NCBI RefSeq assembly: GCF_050908995.1
Contig: NW_027485042.1
Location: 1-64,000, forward strand
DNA length: 64,000 nt
Reading direction: 5' to 3'
From: Andrena cerasifolii
Taxonomy: Eukaryota; Arthropoda; Insecta; Hymenoptera; Andrenidae
How positions within the stretch are numbered: position 1 is the first letter of the stretch; each line of letters opens with the position of its first letter. Under the pieces are notes generated by a model. The model worked only from the letters and a program-made list of their open reading frames with translations. It was not told where the DNA came from and did not search any database. The position numbers were made by a program, and so were the translations under genes. This document shows positions 10,342 to 23,743 of the stretch, in pieces.

Positions 10342-12850
10342 GCCGTCGAAAGAGATGGCACAAGGTAACGTCTCCAGAGAGCAAATCAAAGAGCGAGAAG
10401 TGGCGCAGATGTTTCGAGACAGTGACTGTTTAACGAAGAGACGCAGTATTTTCGAACGCCTCTTGAAAGGCCTCCGCCTCTTATTTGCAACTTTAAGGCG
10501 ATGGCTTTGAAGCTGAAATTTAGTATACCTCTTTCTACTTCATGTTCTCATGATATATTGGCCAAAATCTGGCGAAAATGTTCAAAATGCACAAAATTGC
10601 GCTTTGTAACAGGAGAATATGCTGTCGAAAGAGATGGCAAAAAGTAACGTCTCCGGAGAGCAAATCAAAGAGCGAGAAGTGGCACAGATGTTTCGAGACA
10701 GTGACTGGTTAACGAAGAGACGCAGAATTTTCGAGCACCTCTTGAAAGGCCTGCGCCTCTTATTGGCAACTTTATGGCGATGCATTTGAAGCTGAAATTT
10801 AGTATACCTCTTTCCACTTCATGTTCTCATGATACATAGGCCAAAATCTGGCGAAAATTTTCTAAACGCACAAAATTGCGCTTTGTAACAGGAGAAACAT
10901 GCCGTCGAAAGAGATGGCACAAAGTAACGTCTCCGGAGAGCAAATCAATGAGCGAGAAGTGGCGCATGTGTTTCGAGACAGTGACTGTTTAACGAAGAGA
11001 CGCAGAATTTTCGAACACCTCTTGAAAGGCCTGCGCCTCTTATTGGCAACTTTAAGGCGATGCCTTTGAATCTGAAATTTAGTATACCTCATTCCACGTC
11101 ATGTTCCCCTGATATATTGGCCAAAACCTGCGAATATTTTCAGAATGCACAAAATTGCGCTTTGTAACAGGGGAACATGCCGTCGAAAGAGATGGCACAA
11201 AGTAACGTCTCCGGAGAGCAAATCAATGAGCGAGAAGTGGCGCATGTGTTTCGAGACAGTGACTGTTTAACGAAGAGACGCAGAATTTTCGAACACCTCT
11301 TGAAAGGCCTGCGTCTCTTATTGGCAACTTTAAGGCCATGCATTTGAAGCTGAAATTTAGTATACCTCTTTCCACTTCATGTTCTCATGATACATTGGCC
11401 AAAATCTGGCGAAAATTTTCTAAACGCACAAAATTGCGCTTTGTAACAGGAGATCATGCCGTTGAAAGAGATGGCACAAAGTAACGTCTCCATAGAGCAA
11501 ATCAAAGAGCGAGGAGTGGCGCAGATGTTTCGAGACTGTGACTGTTTAATGAAGAGACGCAGAATTTTGGAACGCCTCTTGAAAGGCCTGCGCCTCATAT
11601 TAGCAACTTAAAGGCGATGCCTTTGAATCTGAAATTTAGTATACCTCATTCCACTTCATGTTCTCCTGATATATTGGCCAAAACCTGCGAATATTTTCAG
11701 AATGCACAAAATTGCGCTTTTTAGCAGGAGATCATGCCGTTGAAAGAGATGGCACAATGTAAAGTCTCCATAGAGCAAATCAAAGAGCGAGGAGTGGCGC
11801 AGATGTTTCGAGACAGTGACTGTTTAACGAAGAGACGCAGAATTTTGGAACGCCTCTTGAAAGGCCTCCGCCTTACATTTGCAACTTTAATGCGATGCCT
11901 TTGAAGCTGAAATTTAGTATACCTCTTTCCACTTTATGTTCTCATGATATGTTGGCCAAAATCTGGCGAAAATTTTCTAAACGCACAAAATTGCGCTTTG
12001 TAACAGGAGAACATGCCGTCGAAAGAGATGGCACAAGGTAACGTCTCCGGAGAGCAAATCAAAGAGCGAGAAGTGGCGCAGATGTTTCGAGACAGTGACT
12101 GTTTAACGAAGAGACGCAGTATTTTCGAACGCCTCTTGAAAGGCCTCCGCCTCTTATTTGCAACTTTAAGGCGATGGCTTTGAAGCTGAAATTTAGTATA
12201 CCTCTTTCTACTTCATGTTCTCATGATATATTGGCCAAAACTTGCGAATATTTTCAGAATGCACAAAATTGCGCTTTTTAGCAGGAGATCATGCCGTTGA
12301 AAGAGATGGCACAATGTAAAGTCTCCATAGAGCAAATCAAAGAGCGAGGAGTGGCGCAGATGTTTCGAGACAGTGACTGGTTAACGAAGAGACGCAGAAT
12401 TTTCGAGCACCTCTTGAAAGGCCTGCGCCTCTTATTGGCAACTTTATGGCGATGCATTTGAAGCTGAAATTTAGTATACCTCTTTCCACTTCATGTTCTC
12501 ATGATACATTGGCCAAAATCTGGCGAAAATTTTCTAAACGCACAAAATTGCGCTTTGTAACAGGAGATCATGCCGTTGAAAGAGATGGCACAAAGTAACG
12601 TCTCCATAGAGCAAATCAAAGAGCGAAGAGTGGCGCAGATGTTTCGAGACAGTGACTGTTTAATGAAGAGACGCAGAATTTTGGAACGCCTCTTGAAAGG
12701 CCTGCGCCTCTTATTAGCAACTTAAAGGTGATGCCTTTGAATCTGAAATTTAGTATACCTCATTCCACTTCATGTCCTCCTGATACATTGGCCAAAATTT
12801 GGCGAAAATTTTCAGAATGCACAAAATTGCGCTTTTTAACAGGAGATCAT
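10342..12850 (+). repeat. 9-monomer HOR (first type), copy 3, 2509 bp
   Basis: Third copy of the HOR seen at 1421-3929, offset 8921, with 'gagatggcaaaaagtaac' near 10632 and 'gatacataggcc' near 10832. Copies 2 and 3 are separated by the 6439-10341 block, so the HOR has been split or moved by a larger rearrangement. Confidence 0.88.
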
Positions 12851-14399
12851 GCCGTTGAAAGAGATGGCACAAAGTAACGTCTCCATAGAGCAAATCATAG
12901 AGCGAGGAGTGGCGCAGATGTTTCGAGACAGTGACTGTTTAACGAAGAGACGCAGAATTTTGGAACGCCTCTTGAAAGGCCTGCGCGTCTTCTTAGCAAC
13001 TTAAAGGCGATGCCTTTGACTCTGAAATTTAGTATACCTCATTCCACTTCATGTTCTCCTGATATATTGGCCAAAACCTGCGAATATTTTCAGAATGCAC
13101 AAAATTGCGCTTTTTAGCAGGAGATCATGCCGCTGCAAGAGATGGCACAATGTAAAGCCTCCATAGAGCAAATCAAAGAGCGAGGAGTGGCGCAGATGTT
13201 TCGAGACAGTGACTGTTTAACGAAGAGACGCAGAATTTTCGAACACCTCTTGAAAGGCCTGCGTCTCTTATTGGCAACTTTAAGGCGATGGCTTTGAAGC
13301 TGAAATTTAGTATACCTCTTTCTACTTCATGTTCTCATGATATATTGGCCAAAATCTGGCGAAAATGTTCAAAATGCACAAAATTGCGCTTTGTAACAGG
13401 AGAATATGCTGTCGAAAGAGATGGCACAAAGTAACGTCTCCGGAGAGCAAATCAAAGAGCGAGAAGTGGCACAGATGTTTCGAGACAGTGACTGGTTAAC
13501 GAAGAGACGCAGAATTTTCGAGCACCTCTTGAAAGGCCTGCGCCTCTTATTGGCAACTTTATGGCGATGCATTTGAAGCTGAAATTTAGTATACCTCTTT
13601 CCACTTCATGTTCTCATGATACGTTGGCCAAAATCTGGCGAAAATTTTCTAAACGCACAAAATTGCGCTTTGTAACAGGAGAAACATGCCGTCGAAAGAG
13701 ATGGCACAAAGTAACGTCTCCGGAGAGCAAATCAATGAGCGAGAAGTGGCGCATGTGTTTCGAGACAGTGACTGTTTAACGAAGAGGCGCAGAATTTTCG
13801 AACACCTCTTGAAAGGCCTGCGTCTCTTATTGGCAACTTTAAGGCCATGCATTTGAAGCTGAAATTTAGTATACCTCTTTCCACTTCATGTTCTCATGAT
13901 ACATTGGCCAAAATCTGGCGAAAATTTTCTAAACGCACAAAATTGCGCTTTGTAACAGGAGATCATGCCATTGAAAGAGATGGCACAAAGTAACGTCTCC
14001 ATAGAGCAAATCAAAGAGCGAGGAGTGGCGCAGATGTTTCGAGACAGTGACTGTTTAACGAAGAGACGCAGAATTTTGGAACGCCTCTTGAAAGGCCTCC
14101 GCCTTACATTTGCAACTTTAATGCGATGCCTTTGAAGCTGAAATTTAGTATACCTCATTCCACTTCATGTTCTCCTGATATATTGGCCAAAACCTGCGAA
14201 TATTTTCAGAATGCACAAAATTGCGCTTTTTAGCAGGAGATCATGCCGCTGAAAGAGATGGCACAATGTAAAGTCTCCATAGAGCAAATCAAAGAGCGAG
14301 GAGTGGCGCAGATGTTTCGAGACAGTGACTGTTTAACGAAGAGACGCAGAATTTTCGAACACCTCTTGAAAGGCCTGCGCCTCTTATTGGCAACTTTAA
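12851..14399 (+). repeat. Shortened copy of 6439-8550
   Basis: Repeats the left block, with shared 'atgccgctgcaagag' (6716 and 13129) and 'tcatgccattgaaag' (7831 and 13964), but is two monomers shorter. The second loss falls where 'ctttttaacaggagatc' on the left is replaced by 'ctttttagcaggagatc' near 14226. Confidence 0.8.
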
Positions 14400-15239
14400 G
14401 GCGATGCCTTTGAATCTGAAATTTAGTATACCTCATTCCACGTCATGTTCCCCTGATATATTGGCCAAAACCTGCGAATATTTTCAGAATGCACAAAATT
14501 GCCCTTTGTAACAGGGGAACATGCCGTCGAAAGAGATGGCACAAAGTAACGTCTCCGGAGAGCAAATCAATGAGCGAGAAGTGGCGCATGTGTTTCGAGA
14601 CAGTGACTGTTTAACGAAGAGACGCAGAATTTTCGAACACCTCTTGAAAGGCCTGCGTCTCTTATTGGCAACTTTAAGGCCATGCATTTGAAGCTGAAAT
14701 TTAGTATACCTCTTTCCACTTCATGTTCTCATGATACATTGGCCAAAATCTGGCGAAAATTTTCTAAACGCACAAAATTGCGCTTTGTAACAGGAGATCA
14801 TGCCGTTGAAAGAGATGGCACAAAGTAACGTCTCCATAGAGCAAATCAAAGAGCGAGGAGTGGCGCAGATGTTTCGAGACTGTGACTGTTTAAGGAAGAG
14901 ACGCAGAATTTTGGAACGCCTCTTGAAAGGCCTGCGCCTCTTATTAGCAACTTAAAGGCGATGCCTTTGAATCTGAAATTTAGTATACCTCATTCCACTT
15001 CATGATCTCCTGATATATTGGTCAAAACCTGCGAATATTTTCAGAATGCACAAAATTGCGCTTTTTAGCAGGAGATCATGCCGTTGAAAGAGATGGCACA
15101 ATGTAAAGTCTCCATAGAGCAAATCAAAGAGCGAGGAGTGGCGCAGATGTTTCGAGACAGTGACTGTTTAACGAAGAGACGCAGAATTTTGGAACGCCTC
15201 TTGAAAGGCCTCCGCCTTACATTTGCAACTTTAATGCGA
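14400..15239 (+). repeat. Three-monomer copy of ~465-1300
   Basis: From 'ctcattccacgtcatg' near 14432 the order of monomers follows 497 onward (offset 13938; 5017 from 9418). It has private changes such as 'ttgccctttgtaacagggg' near 14511, 'tttaaggaag' near 14890 and 'attggtcaaaacc' near 15019. It diverges at 'gatgccgttgaag' near 15238. Confidence 0.75.
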
Positions 15240-17237
15240 TGCCGTTGAAGCTGAAATTTAGTGTACCTCTTTCCACTTCATGTTCTCCTGATACATTGGC
15301 CAAAATTTGGCGAAAATTTTCAGAATGCACAAAATTGCGCTTTTTAACAGGAGATCATGCCGTTGAAAGAGATGGCACAAAGTAACGTCTCCATAGAGCA
15401 AATCAAAGAGCGAGGAGTGGCGCAGATGTTTCGAGACAGTGACTGTTTAACGAAGAGACGCAGAATTTTGGAACGCCTCTTGAAAGGCCTGCGCGTCTTC
15501 TTAGCAACTTAAAGGCGATGCCTTTGAAGCTGAAATTTAGTGTACCTCTTTCCACTTCATGTTCTCCTGATACATTGGCCAAAATATGGCGAAAATTTTC
15601 TAAACGCACAAAATTCCGCTTTGTAACAGGAGAACATGCCGTCGAAAGAGATGGCACAAGGTAACGTCTCCAGAGAGCAAATCAAAGAGCGAGAAGTGGC
15701 GCAGATGTTTCGAGACAGTGACTATTTAACGAAGAGACGCAGAATTTTCGAACACCTCTTGAAAGGCCTGCGCCTCTTATTGGCAACTTTAAAGCGATGC
15801 CTTTGAAGCTGAAATTTAGTGTACCTCTTTCCACTTCATGTTCTCCTGATACATTGGCCAAAATTTGGCGAAAATTTTCAGAATGCACAAAATTGCGCTT
15901 TTTAACAGGAGATCATGCCGTTGAAAGAGATGGCACAAAGTAACGTCTCCATAGAACAAATCAAAGAGCGAGGAGTGGCGCAGATGTTTCGAGACAGTGA
16001 CTGTTTAACGAAGAGACGCAGAATTTTGGAACGCCTCTTGAAAGGCCTCCGCCTTATATTTGCAACTTTAAGGCGATGCCTTTGAAGCTGAAATTTAGTA
16101 TACCTCTTTCCACTTTATGTTCCCATGATATGTTGACCAAAATCTGGGAAAAATTTTCAGAAGGCACAAAATTGCCCTTTGTAATAGGAGATCATGCCGT
16201 TGGAAGAGATGGCACAAAGTAACGTCTCCATGGAGCAAATCAAAGAGCGAGGAGTGGCGCTGATGTTTCGAGACAGTGACTGTTTAACGAAGAGACGCAG
16301 AATTTTCGAACACCTCTTGAAAGGCCTGCGCCTCTTATTGGCAACTTTATGGCGATGCATTTGAAGCTGAAATTTAGTATACCTCTTTCCACTTCATGTT
16401 CTCATGATACATTGGCCAAAATCTGGCGAAAATTTTCTAAACGCACAAAATTGCGCTTTGTAACAGGAGAACATGCCGTCGAAAGAGATGGCACAAAGTA
16501 ACGTCTCCGGAGAGCAAATCAATAAGCGAGAAGTGGCGCATGTGTTTCGAGGCAGTGACTGTTTAACGAAGAGACGCAGAATTTTCGAACACCACTTGAA
16601 AGGCCTGCGCCTCTTATTGGCAACTTTAAGGCCATGCATTTGAAGCTGAAATTTAGTATACCTCTTTCCACTTCATGTTCTCATGATACATTGGCCAAAA
16701 TATGGCGAAAATTTTCTAAACGCACAAAATTCCGCTTTGTAACAGGAGATCATGCCGTTGAAAGAGATGGCACAAAGTAACGTCTCCATTGAGCAAATCA
16801 AAGAGCGAGGAGTGGCGCAGATGTTTCGAGACAGTGACTGTTTAACGAAGAGACGCAGAATTTTCGAACACCTCTTGAAAGGCCTGCGCCTCTTATTGGC
16901 AACTTTAAAGCGATGCCTTTGAAGCTGAAATTTAGTGTACCTCTTTCCACTTCATGTTCTCCTGATACATTGGCCAAAATTTGGCGAAAATTTTCAGAAT
17001 GCACAAAATTGCGCTTTTTAACAGGAGATCATGCCGTTGAAAGAGATGGCACAAAGTAACGTCTCCATAGAACAAATCAAAGAGCGAGGAGTGGCGCAGA
17101 TGTTTCGAGACAGTGACTGTTTAACGAAGAGACGCAGAATTTTGGAACGCCTCTTGAAAGGCCTCCGCCTTATATTTGCAACTTTAAGGCGATGCTTTGA
17201 AGCTGAAATTTAGTATACCTCATTCCACGTCATGTTC
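15240..17237 (+). repeat. Diversified monomers with a 4-monomer-offset duplication
   Basis: About seven monomers. A stretch near 15690-16080 recurs near 16810-17190 at offset 1116 bp (4 x 279), sharing 'aaagcgatgcc', 'tttagtgtacc' and 'catagaacaaatc'. Near 16160 is the first clear copy of the 'aattgccctttgtaatagg' variant that marks the middle zone. Confidence 0.75.
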
Positions 17238-18349
17238 CCCTGATATATTGGCCAAAACCTGCGAATATTTTCAGAATGCACAAAATTGCGCTTTGTAACA
17301 GGGGAACATGCCGTGGAAAGAGATGGCACAAAGTAACGTCTCCGGAGAGCAAATCAATGAGCGAGAAGTGGCGCATGTGTTTCGAGACAGTGACTGTTTA
17401 ACGAAGAGACGCAGAATTTTCGAACACCTCTTGAAAGGCCTGCGTCTCTTATTGGCAACTTTAAGGCCATGCATTTGAGCTGAAATTTAGTATACCTCTT
17501 TCCACTTCATGTTCTCATGATACATTGGCCAAAATATGGCGAAAATTTTCTAAACGCACAAAATTGCGCTTTGTAACAGGAGATCATGCCGTTGAAAGAG
17601 ATGGCACAAAGTAACGTCTCCATAGAGCAAATCAAAGAGCGAGGAGTGGCGCAGATGTTTCGAGACAGTGACTGTTTAATGAAGAGACGCAGAATTTTGG
17701 AACGCCTCTTGAAAGGCCTGCGCCTCTTATTAGCAACTTAAAGGCGTTGCCTTTGAATCTGAAATTTAGTATACCTCATTCCACTTCATGTTCTCCTGAT
17801 ATATTGGCCAAAACCTGCGAATATTTTCAGAATGCACAAAATTGCGCTTTGTAACAGGGGAACATGCCGTCGAAAGAGATGGCACAAAGTAACGTCTCCG
17901 GAGAGCAAATCAATGAGCGAGAAGTGGCGCATGTGTTTCGAGACAGTGACTGTTTAACGAAGAGACGCAGAATTTTCGAACACCTCTTGAAAGGCCTGCG
18001 TCTCTTATTGGCAACTTTAAGGCCATGCATTTGAGCTGAAATTTAGTATACCTCTTTCCACTTCATGTTCTCATGATACATTGGCCAAAATATGGCGAAA
18101 ATTTTCTAAACGCACAAAATTGCGCTTTGTAACAGGAGATCATGCCGTTGAAAGAGATGGCACAAAGTAACGTCTCCATAGAGCAAATCAAAGAGCGAGG
18201 AGTGGCGCAGATGTTTCGAGACAGTGACTGTTTAATGAAGAGACGCAGAATTTTGGAACGCCTCTTGAAAGGCCTGCGCCTCTTATTAGCAACTTAAAGG
18301 CGTTGCCTTTGAATCTGAAATGTAGTATACCTCATTCCACTTCATGTTC
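17238..18349 (+). repeat. Dimer tandem duplication, 2 x 556 bp
   Basis: Copy 1 is about 17238-17793 and copy 2 about 17794-18349. Both carry the same one-base deletion, 'gcatttgagctg' instead of 'gcatttgaagctg' (near 17471 and 18027), and 'aaaggcgttgcc', which marks a recent common origin. Copy-specific changes are 'ccgtggaaag' near 17311 and 'gaaatgtagtata' near 18318. Confidence 0.85.
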
Positions 18350-18730
18350 TCCTGATATGTTGACCAAAATCTGGCGAAAATTTTCAGAAGGCACAAAATT
18401 GCCCTTTGTAATAGGAGATCATGCCGTTGGAAGAGATGGCACAAAGTAACGTCTCCATAGAGCAAATCAAAGAGCGAGGAGTGGCGCTGATGTTTCGAGA
18501 CAGTGACTGTTTAAAGAAGAGACGCAGAATTTTCGAACACATCTTGAAAGCCTGCGCCTCTTATTGGCATCTTTATGGCGATGCATTTGAAGCTGAAATT
18601 TAGTATACCTCTTTCCACTTCATGTTCTCATGATACATTGGCCAAAATCTGGCGAAAATTTTCTAAACGCACAAAATTGCGCTTTGTAACAGGAGAACAT
18701 GCCGTCGAAAGAGATGGCACAAGGTAACGT
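18350..18730 (+). repeat. Monomers between duplications
   Basis: About 1.4 monomers with 'gccctttgtaataggag' and 'atgtttcgagacagtg'. One base is missing in 'ttgaaagcctgcgcc' (near 18544), where others read 'ttgaaaggcctgcgcc'. Nothing else distinguishes the stretch. Confidence 0.7.
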
Positions 18731-21320
18731 CTCCAGAGAGCAAATCAAAGAGCGAGAAGTGGCGCAGATGTTTCGAGACAGTGACTGTTTAACGAAGAGA
18801 CGCAGAATTTTCGAACAACTCTTGAAAGGCCTAGGCCTCTTATTGGCAACTTTAAGGCGATGCATTTGAAGCTGAAATTTAGTATACCTCTTTCCACTTC
18901 ATGTTCTCATGATATATTGGCCAGAATTTGGCGAATATTTTCAGAATGCACAAAATTGCGATTTGTAACAGGAGAACATGCCGTCGAAAGAGATGTCACA
19001 AAGTAACGTCTCCATACAGCAAATCAAAGAGCGAGGAGTGGCGCAGATGTTTCGAGACAGTGACTGTTTAACGAAGAGACGCAGAATTTTGGAATGCCTC
19101 TTGAAAGGCCTTCGCCTCTTATTAGCAACTTTAAGGCCATGCATTTGAAGCTGAAATTTAGTAAACCTCTTTCCACTTCATGTTCTCATGATATATTGGC
19201 CAAAATATGGCGAAAATTTTCAAACGCACAAAATTGCGCTTTGTATCAGGAGAACATGCCGTCGAAAGAGATGGCACAAAGTAACGTCTCCGGAGAGCAA
19301 ATCAATGAGCGAGAAGTGGCGCATGTGTTTCGAGACAGTGACTGTTTAACGAAGAGACGCAGAATTTTCGAACACCTCTTGAAAAGCCTGCGCCTCTTAT
19401 TGGCAACTTTAAGGCCATGCATTTGAAGCTGAAATTTAGTATACCTCTTTCCACGTCATGTGCTCATGATACATTGGCCAAAATATGGCGAAAATTCTCT
19501 AAACGCACAAAATTCCGCTTTGTAACAGGAGATCCTGCCGTTGAAAGAGATGGCACAAAGTAACGTCTCCATAGAGCAAATCAAAGAGCGAGGAGTGGCG
19601 CAGATGTTTCGAGACAGTGACTGTTTAACGAAGAGACGCAGAATTTTGGAACGCGTCTTGAAAGGCCTGCGCCTCTTATTAGCAAATTAAAGGCGATGCC
19701 TTTGAATCTGAAATTTAGTATACCTCATTCCACTTCATGTTCTCCTGATATATTGGCCAAAACCTGCGAATATTATCAGAATGCACAAAATTGCGCTTTT
19801 TGGCAGGAGATCATGCCGTTGAAACAGATGGCACAATGTAAAGTCTCCATAGAGCAAATCAAAGAGCGAGGAGTGGCGCAGATGTTTCCAGACAGTGACT
19901 GTTTAACGAAGAGACGCAGAATTTTGGAACGCCTCTTGAAACGCCTCCGCCTTACATTTGCAACTTTAATGCGATGCCTTTCAAGCTGAAATTTAGTATA
20001 CCTCTTTCCACTTTATGTTCTCATGATATGTTGGCCAAAATCTGGTGAAAATTTTCAGAAGGCACAAAATTGCCCTTTGTAATAGGAGAACATGCCGTCG
20101 AAAGAGATGGCACAAGGTAACGTCTCCAGAGAGCAAATCAAAGAGCGAGAAGTGGCGCAGATGTTTCGAGACAGTGACTATTTAACGAAGAGACGCAGAA
20201 TTTTCGAACACCTCTTGAAAGGCCTGCGCCTCTTATTGGCAACTTTAAAGCGATGCCTTTGAAGCTGAAATTTAGTGTACCTCTTTCCACTTCATGTTCT
20301 CCTGATACATTGGCCAAAATTTGGCGAAAATTTTCAGAATGCACAAAATTGCGCTTTTTAACAGGAGATCATGCCGTTGAAAGAGATGGCACAAAGTAAC
20401 GTCTCCAGAGAGCAATCAAAGAGCGAGAAGTGGCGCAGATGTTTCGAGACAGTGACTGTTTAACGAAGAGACGCAGAATTTTCGAACAACTCTTGAAAGG
20501 CCTAGGCCTCTTATTGGCAACTTTAAGGCGATGCATTTGAAGCTGAAATTTAGTATACCTCTTTCCACTTCATGTTCTCATGATATATTGGCCAGAATTT
20601 GGCGAATATTTTCAGAATGCACAAAATTGCGATTTGTAACAGGAGAACATGCCGTCGAAAGAGATGTCACAAAGTAACGTCTCCATACAGCAAATCAAAG
20701 AGCGAGGAGTGGCGCAGATGTTTCGAGACAGTGACTGTTTAACGAAGAGACGCAGAATTTTGGAATGCCTCTTGAAAGGCCTGCGCCTCTTATTAGCAAC
20801 TTTAAGGCCATGCATTTGAAGCTGAAATTTAGTAAACCTCTTTCCACTTCATGTTCTCATGATATATTGGCCAAAATATGGCGAAAATTTTCAAACGCAC
20901 AAAATTGCGCTTTGTATCAGGAGAACATGCCGTCGAAAGAGATGGCACAAAGTAACGTCTCCGGAGAGCAAATCAATGAGCGAGAAGTGGCGCATGTGTT
21001 TCGAGACAGTGACTGTTTAACGAAGAGACGCAGAATTTTCGAACACCTCTTGAAAGGCCTGCGCCTCTTATTGGCAACTTTAAGGCCATGCATTTGAAGC
21101 TGAAATTTAGTATACCTCTTTCCACGTCATGTGCTCATGATACATTGGCCAAAATATGGCGAAAATTCTCTAAACGCACAAAATTCCGCTTTGTAACAGG
21201 AGATCCTGCCGTTGAAAGAGATGGCACAAAGTAACGTCTCCATAGAGCAAATCAAAGAGCGAGGAGTGGCGCAGATGTTTCGAGACAGTGACTGTTTAAC
21301 GATGAGACGCAGAATTTTGG
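18731..21320 (+). repeat. 6-monomer unit (1671 bp) plus partial second copy
   Basis: Sequence from about 18731-19650 recurs at about 20402-21320 (offset 1671). Shared private marks are 'ggcctaggcctctt', 'ccagaatttggcg', 'ttgcgatttgtaac', 'gagatgtcacaaag', 'tttagtaaacctc' and 'gagatcctgccg'. Offset 1671 equals six monomers less three bases. The second copy has a one-base deletion in 'gagagcaatcaaag' near 20410. Confidence 0.85.
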
Positions 21321-22069
21321 AACGCCTCTTGAAAGGCCTCCGCCTTATATTTGCAACTTTAAGGCGATGCCTTTGAAGCTGAAATTTAGTATACCTCTTT
21401 CCACTTTATGTTCCCATGATATGTTGACCAAAATCTGGCAAAAATTTTCAGAAGGCACAAAATTGCCCTTTGTAATAGGAGATCATGCCGTTGGAAGAGA
21501 TGGCACAAAGTAACGTCTCCATAGAGCAAATCAAAGAGCGAGGAGTGGCGCTGATGTTTCGAGACAGTGACTGTTTAACGAAGAGACGCAGATTTTTCGA
21601 ACACCTCTTGAAAGGCCTGCGCCTCTTATTGGCAACTTTATGGCGATGCATTTGAAGCTGAAATTTAGTATACCTCTTTCCACTTCATGTTCTTATGATA
21701 CATTGGCCAAAATCTGGCGAAAATTTTCTAAACGCACAAAATTGCGCTTTGTAACAGGAGAACATGCCGTCGAAAGAGATGGCACAAAGTAACGTCTCCG
21801 GAGAGCAAATCAATAAGCGAGAAGTGGCGCATGTGTTTCGAGGCAGTGACTGTTTAACGAAGAGACGCAGAATTTTCGAACACCTCTTGAAAGGCCTGCG
21901 CCTCTTATTGGCAACTTTAAAGCGATGCCTTTGAAGCTGAAATTTAGTGTACCTCTTTCCACTTCATGTTCTCCTGATACATTGGCCAAAATTTGGCGAA
22001 AATTTTCAGAATGCACAAAATTGCGCTTTTTAACAGGAGATCATGCCGTTGAAAGAGATGGCACAAAGT
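21321..22069 (+). repeat. Copy of 16030-16625 and flank
   Basis: Matches 16030-16625 at offset 5291, including 'gttcccatgatatgttgacc' and 'gccgttggaagagatgg', then follows 16900-17030-like sequence ('aaagcgatgcc', 'tttagtgtacc'). The same variant monomer appears again near 24795 and 27302. Confidence 0.75.
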
Positions 22070-23743
22070 AACGTCTCCATAGAAACAAATCAAAGAGCGA
22101 GGAGTGGCGCAGATGTTTCGAGACAGTGACTGTTTAACGAAGAGACGCAGAATTTTGGAACGCCTCTTGAAAGGCCTCCGCCTTATATTTGCAACTTTAA
22201 GGCGATGCCTTTGAAGCTGAAATTTTGTATACCTCTTTCCACTTTATGTTCTCATGATATGTTGACCAAAATCTGGCGAAAATTTTCAGAAGGCACAAAA
22301 TTGCCCTTTGTAATAGGAGAACATGCCGTCGAAAGAGATGGCACAAGGTAACGTCTCCAGAGAGCAAATCAAAGAGCGAGAAGTGGCGCAGATGTTTCGA
22401 GACAGTGACTGTTTAACGAAGAGACGCAGAATTTTCGAACACCTCTTGAAAGGCCTGCGCCTCTTATTGGCAACTTTAAGGCGATGCATTTGAAGCTGAA
22501 ATTTAGTATACCTCTTTCCACTTCATGTTCTCATGATATATTGGCCAAATTTGGCGAATATTTTCAGAATGCACAAAATTGCGCTTTGTAACAGGAGAAC
22601 ATGCCGTCGAAAGAGATGGCACAAAGTAACGTCTCCATAGAGCAAATCAAAGAGCGAGGAGTGGCGCCAGATGTTTCGAGACAGTGACTGGTTAACGAAG
22701 AGACGCAGAATTTTCGAACACCTCTTGAAAGGCCTGCGCCTCTTATTGGCAACTTTATGGCGATGCATTTGGAGCTGAAATTTAGTATACCTCTTTCCAC
22801 TTCATGTTCTCATGATACATTGGCCAAAATCTGGCGAAAATTTTCTAAACGCACAAAATTGCGCTTTGTAACAGGAGAACATGCCGTCGAAAGAGATGGC
22901 ACAAAGTAACGTCTCCATAGAACAAAATCAAAGAGCGAGGAGTGGCGCAGATGTTTCGAGACAGTGACTGTTTAACGAAGAGACGCAGAATTTTGGAACG
23001 CCTCTTGAAAGGCCTCCGCCTTATATTTGCAACTTAAGGCGATGCCTTTGAAGCTGAAATTTTGTATACCTCTTTCCACTTTATGTTCTCATGATATGTT
23101 GACCAAAATCTGGCGAAAATTTTCAGAAGGCACAAAATTGCCCTTTGTAATAGGAGAACATGCCGTCGAAAGAGATGGCACAAGGTAACGTCTCCAGAGA
23201 GCAAATCAAAGAGCGAGAAGTGGCGCAGATGTTTCGAGACAGTGACTGTTTAACGAAGAGACGCAGAATTTTCGAACACCTCTTGAAAGGCCTGCGCCTC
23301 TTATTGGCAACTTTAAGGCGATGCATTTGAAGCTGAAATTTAGTATACCTCTTTCCACTTCATGTTCTCATGATATATTGGCCAAAATTTGGCGAATATT
23401 TTCAGAATGCACAAAATTGCGCTTTGTAACAGGAGAACATGCCGTTGAAAGAGATGGCACAAAGTAACGTCTCCATAGAGCAAATCAAAGAGCGAGGAGT
23501 GGCGCAGATGTTTCGAGACAGTGACTGGTTAACGAAGAGACGCAGAATTTTCGAACACCTCTTGAAAGGCCTGCGCCTCTTATTGGCAACTTTATGGCGA
23601 TGCATTTGGAGCTGAAATTTAGTATACCTCTTTCCACTTCATGTTCTCATGATACATTGGCCAAAATCTGGCGAAAATTTTCTAAACGCACAAAATTGCG
23701 CTTTGTAACAGGAGAACATGCCGTCGAAAGAGATGGCACAAAG
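22070..23743 (+). repeat. 3-monomer tandem duplication, 2 x 837 bp
   Basis: Copies are about 22070-22906 and 22907-23743. Both carry 'ctgaaattttgtatacc' (near 22220 and 23057), and each has a one-base A gain near the 'tagaacaaatc' site, in different positions. In copy 1 an extra C gives 'gtggcgccagatg' near 22666, absent from copy 2, and 'ggccaaatttggcg' lacks two bases. Confidence 0.8.
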
